DNA of 64,000 nucleotides from Stichopus chloronotus. Its lineage: Eukaryota > Echinodermata > Holothuroidea > Aspidochirotida > Stichopodidae. Below the pieces are notes generated by a model. The model was not told the origin of the DNA, searched no databases, and was given only the letters and a program-made list of their open reading frames with translations. Shown here one piece after another: positions 59,385 through 64,000 of this stretch. The stretch spans positions 37,572,937 to 37,636,936 of the forward strand of contig CM037830.1 in the NCBI GenBank assembly GCA_021234535.1, read 5' to 3'. Both the position numbers and the translations under genes were made by a program. Position 1 is the stretch's first letter, and every line of letters starts with the position of its first letter.

Positions 59385-60050
59385 CACCTTCATTTTGGAA
59401 GTTGTCGATTTTTCAAGAAATACTAATGTTAAAATGGTAAATTTATTGTGTCAGGAACTAATTGTGATGTCATTGTCACCCATGTAACTACATTAATCAT
59501 TTGTATTTTTTTTAATATTGGCTATCTTATGAGAAAATTACAATTAAGAGATATATTACAGTCATCATTTTCACAATATAGGGTACAGGTTTTGAATTGC
59601 CTGCAGTGGAAAATTATTCTCTACCAATTAATTAAGAAGACTTAAGCCCTTCAATTTCAGTCAAAATATGCTTCTACGAAAATCATGTAGGTGAACCATG
59701 AACAAGAATTAAGCACTTTCACTGTAGTGAGTAGTGACCAATAACTTCACATTCATCATTAACCACCTTTTTACTCAGGCTGATTAATTGAGGCTGCATA
59801 TTGAAAAATGATATATAGTCTTCAGGTAACTTAGGCCGAGTCGCCTTTGCATTGAAAGAATAATGAAGAGAAACGTTATATGACAAATTTGTGCATGAGT
59901 GTGACTACACCTGACTTACGATTTATATTGTAAAAGAGCACGATGGCCTACCCAACGTAACAAGTAGCAGACTGTTTCTGAACCCAAGCCTACCTTGTAT
60001 CTGGTTGAAAATCCATCCAATGATGAGGCCTTCCAACAATATTTGATGAC
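59385..60050. other. Region without recognised gene
   Basis: AT-rich to about 59.8 kb. CpG begins to rise to the right. No coding signal. Confidence 0.4.
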
Positions 60051-60212
60051 AGACCTTACGAGTGCAGCGCCCAGGTACCGGACAATTGCACAAAAAAAAT
60101 CAAGTCAAAGTACAAAGTACACAAACTGACATACTCCTTCCGAGGTAGCCTTAGCCTCTCACACCATATCGTGTTTACTCCAGAACATAAGTTAAACATG
60201 TATGCGACGTAC

Positions 60213-60244
60213 CTTTGCCCTCTGGCAGTAGCATTCCCACCCAT
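60213..60244 (-). CDS. Candidate short first coding exon (weak)
   Basis: On the minus strand AAAG-ATG-G is a good initiation context, followed by MGGNATARGQ and a strong donor (AAAG|GTACGT). It lies in CpG-richer DNA (60050-60610). I do not recognise the protein. A possible in-frame partner exon is the minus-strand stretch near 44570-44680, but this joining is only a guess. Confidence 0.3.
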
Positions 60245-60739
60245 CTTTCCACTGGTTATTACCTCATTTATTGGTGCACTTCGCACAGAGAAATTCGTGT
60301 ACAAATCCTCTCCCCGTAATATGTAAATACAGTTCATATGTAATGCATGAATTAGATGTGACACTTCAAAGTCGATATAACTAAAGACCCCTGGATGGGT
60401 TTATCTTTTTCTCTGGTTCAAATTTTCAAGAACAGTCGACGTCCTAGCCCCTCGTCGTTCCCAAGATACAGGTGTTTCTATAACGAATCCTCAATAAGGA
60501 TATGTTGAAAACCGCGAATGCCAACTTCTTTGTATTGCGGACAACTGTATACGGAAGTTGAAAAAGGACATCGCACGGATAAAGCAGAAAATACTTGCGT
60601 TCAGCACGTTCTTCTGATAGTGAAAAGTGGTATAGCCTCCTCTACTTTAGTACATAGAGAATAGCAGAGTCTAATAATCATTGTTCAATGATTCAAGGAA
60701 TCTGCTATCCATGGGTTCAAACTAACTTTAAATTAATTA

Positions 60740-61535
60740 AATTGGCATTTGCTCATTAACTAGCATTTGACACGGAATTTCAGCACATTTGGCATTCATG
60801 GTTCTGCATTGGCGATATCGTCATTTGTTCATTGACATTTGCTCATTGGCATTCGGCACGGGTCACGCTTTGGCATTCGCCCACTGGACTTTATACTGGA
60901 CAGTAGCCTTGCTGTAGAAACATTGACATAGCCTACATGTTTTGACTTTCGCATAGCCTATGTGCTGGCATTCGCATAGGCCTATTGGCATTCGCTCCTT
61001 GGCAAATATGCAATTTGCCCAAACACGCTTCGGCGTTCGTTCATTAGCCTTTGCAGTGGAAACATTGGCATTCATGCTTTTACTTTCGTGTATGATGTGT
61101 TGGCATTCGTGTGTAGGCCTGTTGGCATTCGCGCATTGGTAAGTATGCATATTGCTCGATCACGCTTTGGCATTCGCCCACTGGTATTTGATACTGACAA
61201 TGGGTAAAACCCTTGCTGTAGGAACATTGACATCCATACTTTGACTTTCGTGAATGCTGTGTTGGCATTCACGTAGGCCTATTCGAGCTCTCTAATACTA
61301 GCTAGCTAGACCTGCATCACTCTTCGCGTTTAGATGTACCTTTAAACTACTTTTACTACTAAGCCTAGTGCTGTAAAGTCCTTTGAAATGTCTCATGGTT
61401 TTTTAAGGCTCCCGTATGGGGTTTATCATAACGTCAATTGGCATTCGTTACCACATGCAAAATAAGTTGGCATTCGACGGCTTTTGGAGGCGAACACCTG
61501 GCATTCGCTCATTTTAACGGTAATGTGCCGGCATT
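60740..61535. repeat. Diverged tandem repeat with GGCATTCG words
   Basis: GGCATTCG or close variants recur about 15 times. A larger unit of about 140-160 bp is visible: CACGCTTTGGCATTCGCC (about 60866), CACGCTTCGGCGTTCG (about 61023) and CACGCTTTGGCATTCGCC (about 61161), each followed by CTTGCTGTAGAAACATTG-like and ACTTTCGTGNATG words. CpG is frequent. Open frames across it on the minus strand are a by-product of the repeat. Confidence 0.75.
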
Positions 61536-61659
61536 CGTTGTTATTCCTTTTAGTTTGTTCCCAAGCTACACATGTTTCGTAAAAATTGGTTTCATACACT
61601 GTACATTTGATACAACATGGGAAGGGAAGTTCCCTAAATGTTATGGCTCTGGTTCGCTA

Positions 61660-62100
61660 AAGTGTTGTAGCGCCGCCATAATATCCTCAATGGTTGCCGT
61701 AGTAACGTTGACTCCGATCTCAGCTTGCTTAGCTTAGTGCGGTGTTGCGTTGCATTTCAACCGTATAGTAAGTACATTGACGGTGGCTTCAACTTAGTTC
61801 TAGTTAAGGTTAGGATAGGTCTACATCGTCCGTACCCGTCGCGATGAGTAGACAGTCACCATGACATTGCGATCGAGTTTGGGAAATATTGACTGAGTAA
61901 TGCTAGCTAGCTACTACTTAATCAAGTACATCCGAGAACTGTTTGTGACTGTCTATGTTTGCCTTCGATTCCTGATCAGTATCCTCCGTTATTACACTGT
62001 AGGGCCTACCACATTGAAGGCTCTGAAGTTAAGGTAGCAGTTGAATTGCGAAATTTAACGTGGGTCCTAAGCGTTGACCATGTCTCACAGGTAAATTTCC
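61660..62100. promoter_or_regulatory. CpG-rich candidate promoter region
   Basis: CpG is much denser here than elsewhere in the window (for example CGTCCGTACCCGTCGCGATG near 61829), as in an unmethylated promoter. It precedes a candidate plus-strand start codon and donor at 62080-62090. No TATA box is evident. Confidence 0.4.
62080..62090 (+). CDS. Candidate first coding exon of a gene running off the right edge (weak)
   Basis: ATGTCTCACAG directly abuts a good donor, GTAAAT (62091). With the CpG-rich upstream DNA, this is a plausible 'MSH(R)...' start exon in phase 2. No continuing exon is recognised up to 64000, so the gene is unproven. Confidence 0.3.
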
Positions 62101-62194
62101 TCTCGGCCTGGCGGTAGGACTACCGCCTAGGCTAAGTATAGATTCGAAGAAGGCTAAGCTAGGCGCAACACTTCATCCTTTTATCATATGTCTT

Positions 62195-62270
62195 AGCCTA
62201 GCTAGGCTAGCTCAAGTTAGCTAGCTAGGCTAGCTCAAGTTAAAACTAGGCTAGCTCAAGTTAAAACTCC
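62195..62270. repeat. Tandem CTAGGCTAGCTCAAGTTA repeat
   Basis: A unit of about 22 bp (CTAGGCTAGCTCAAGTTAAA) occurs three times, set in a wider stretch rich in the palindromic words TAGCTA and CTAGG (62150-62330). Confidence 0.8.
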
Positions 62271-62705
62271 AGCCTAGGCCCAAGTAGTCATTAAACCTTC
62301 CCTAGCCTAGCTTTTTAATTCTCCACTCTAGCCTAAGTGCCAGTGGCCTTTTTCTTCCAAGTTGTTGTTACTGGGTAGCCAGTCATTTTGCCCCCTTGCA
62401 AGTTCAACCTCATTATGGTTACCATCTATTCAGATGGAGATTGTCCCATTTTTTAATGGTAAAGTGAGTGTCCTAGCAGTTAATACAAGTCGTCCCGCCA
62501 GTTTTCTCATGACGTAATAGACTAGGACTACAGAGCTGTTACATTCAACAACTCAATATTATAGGCCCTATCATGTTTTTCACTTCTGCAGTAGGCCAAA
62601 TAATCAATTTCCTACAATATCTGTATCTCACAATATCTGTATCATAATGTCAAACCCATAACTTTAAGTGATGCAGAATGATGTTGTTATTCTTGCATTT
62701 TGTTT

Positions 62706-62825
62706 TTCATTTTGATATGGTCCCTTCCCTTCTTCTTCGGGTTGCTTTTGTTTGTAAGTGATTGTGTGTACATAAAAAGAAAGGGAGATACCGGCAAGGA
62801 ATCAAAAGGTCATTTGACTTTCTGG
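62706..62825 (+). mobile_element. Short element sharing the HINE 3' hairpin end, copy 2
   Basis: It starts TTTTCATTTTGATATGGTCC, continues GGGTTGCTTTTGTTTGTAAG and GTGATTGTGTGTA, and ends with GGCAAGGAATCA, hairpin (GGTCATTTGACTTT) and CTGG. It corresponds to 48251-48367 inverted. Confidence 0.75.
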
Positions 62826-62829
62826 TTTT

Positions 62830-64000
62830 CACATAATGCTATTAACAGATTTGGCCAGGGGAGAACTGGTCTTTACTTGTGAGAAAATTGGTATTCCTTG
62901 GAGGCAAATGCTTGCGGTAAAGTGCTGGTTTGAGGGTGCACTGGTGGAGCATGGAATTGCAAGATCCAAAACTACCGTAAACCATTGTTAGACCTATGTC
63001 AGCATAAACTTTAACAACAACCTGCCCAGTGGGACAAGTGGCATTCAAAGTTCATTTGCCCTGATCTAATGTTACTTGTCCTGATCAATGTTCACTTGCC
63101 CTGAAATAGCAGATAGTAAGGGCAAGACAACTGAAACTCCACTGGTAGCCTAGCTGAAGAAGATGAGTTTCCTTGATAAGGCCAAGTAAAAAATAAAAAA
63201 AGCAGTCTCTCATCCCTACTTTTCAAAAAATTTGGGCCTGCAGGTCTTTTGTTTTTTACATGCAGGAACCCAAAAGGCCTGTTTACAGCACAGCAAATTG
63301 TTTTCTTTTACATGCTTCATTACTGTATCAATGAGTTCTGTGTTGTTCTAAAGACTTGAGAGATGATTTTTGTGGTTGGGAAATGACATTTTTGATTGAA
63401 ATTCATACTTTTGATAGAAAAAAATCATGCAGGAGGAAAAATTTGTGCAGGCGTGGACAAGAAACTTGTTTTTTTTTTTACTTGGCCTAACACACAGTGT
63501 AAACTTAAATGTACTGTAACATTCAATTGATTGAAGACCAGATTGATGGGGGTGGCGCAGTGATGAAACTTTAAGGGGAAACTAGCGGCACACGACCAAA
63601 AGTGCTTTTCATACACTCAGATATAACTTCATCAATTTCCCTACATTTATTCCTGACATGCAGTCATGTGGATGTTTATAAAACAAGTTTCCAAATTGGT
63701 AAGATGCATTTAGTTAGTAAATTCATCAAAGTACGAATGTTGCTGTCATTTTGCTTCATAGTGAAGTGGTGGTAACACAGCACTGTATACAGTATTTCAC
63801 ACGTTCATTTAGATGTCTTGAAAGTTGGAGGCAGGCAGATACTGTTGCCAGGTTAGTTTCCTGTAAGGGGAGATAGAAACATGGAGCAAGCACACCCACC
63901 AGCACATACAGTATGAGATAATGTTAATCATATTTTTTTCATTATTTAGGGGATAGATAGTTTTCAGGAGTGAGCACCCCTTGACAAAAGACCTGGTTGG
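62830..64000. other. Right edge without recognised gene
   Basis: No exon is identified. A small repeated phrase (CTGATCTAATGTTACTTGTC / CTGATCAATGTTCACTTGCC, about 63061-63102) and homopolymer tracts are the only structure seen. Confidence 0.4.

Noticed and set aside
60863..61272. Minus-strand frames rich in Asn, Ala and Cys
   Set aside because: They are translations of the GGCATTCG tandem repeat, in several overlapping frames.
13863..62825. An autonomous Helitron/Helentron (Rep and helicase)
   Set aside because: No frame with Rep or helicase motifs exists anywhere in the window; only non-autonomous copies are seen.
1..64000. tRNA, rRNA or snRNA genes
   Set aside because: I looked for A/B-box patterns and conserved snRNA words and found none I could defend; a covariance-model scan would be decisive.

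Overview
This is eukaryotic nuclear DNA: an AT-rich animal genome with GT-AG introns, two intron-rich protein genes and a heavy load of mobile and tandem repeats. The two gene products resemble their vertebrate counterparts closely. Together with a Mag/SURL-like Ty3 retrotransposon, a CR1-like LINE and HINE-type elements, this suggests an invertebrate deuterostome, perhaps an echinoderm. The species is an inference and cannot be fixed from the sequence.

Layout. 1-8.3 kb holds a 45-bp minisatellite (about 500-886) and a 562-bp fold-back element flanked by TTAA (7307-7868), otherwise no recognisable gene. 8376-27664 (+) is ATRIP, the ATR-interacting checkpoint protein. I traced it as 13 coding exons whose phases all agree, giving 923 residues. 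28194-39191 (-) is a mitochondrial-type agmatinase/guanidino-acid ureohydrolase (AGMAT-like), traced as 7 coding exons and 350 residues with every metal ligand present. The two genes are tail to tail with 529 bp between stop codons. 40.74-42.49 kb is a tandem array that becomes a dimeric higher-order repeat. 45-49 kb is mostly dispersed repeats. 50.0-51.9 kb is a dead, 5'-truncated CR1-like LINE. 52712-59379 is a complete but inactive Ty3-type LTR retrotransposon (minus strand) with near-identical LTRs and a 5-bp target duplication; two other elements are nested in it. 60-62.2 kb is CpG-richer, carries a diverged GGCATTCG tandem repeat, and may be a promoter region.

The most notable structure is a dispersed family whose copies share one 3' end: a GCAAGGAATC block, a short hairpin, then CTGG. 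Larger copies also have a matching inverted block at the 5' end and internal tandem units of about 150 bp. This matches non-autonomous Helentron elements (HINE, DINE-1, 'pearl'). Two copies (13.86-15.17 kb in ATRIP intron 1; 52.99-54.57 kb inside the LTR element) carry the same piece of a BEL/Pao-type gag gene, so a composite element appears to have moved after acquiring it.

Functionally the two host genes are unrelated (DNA-damage signalling; guanidino-compound/polyamine metabolism). No new defence or biosynthetic system is visible. The novelty here is in repeat biology.
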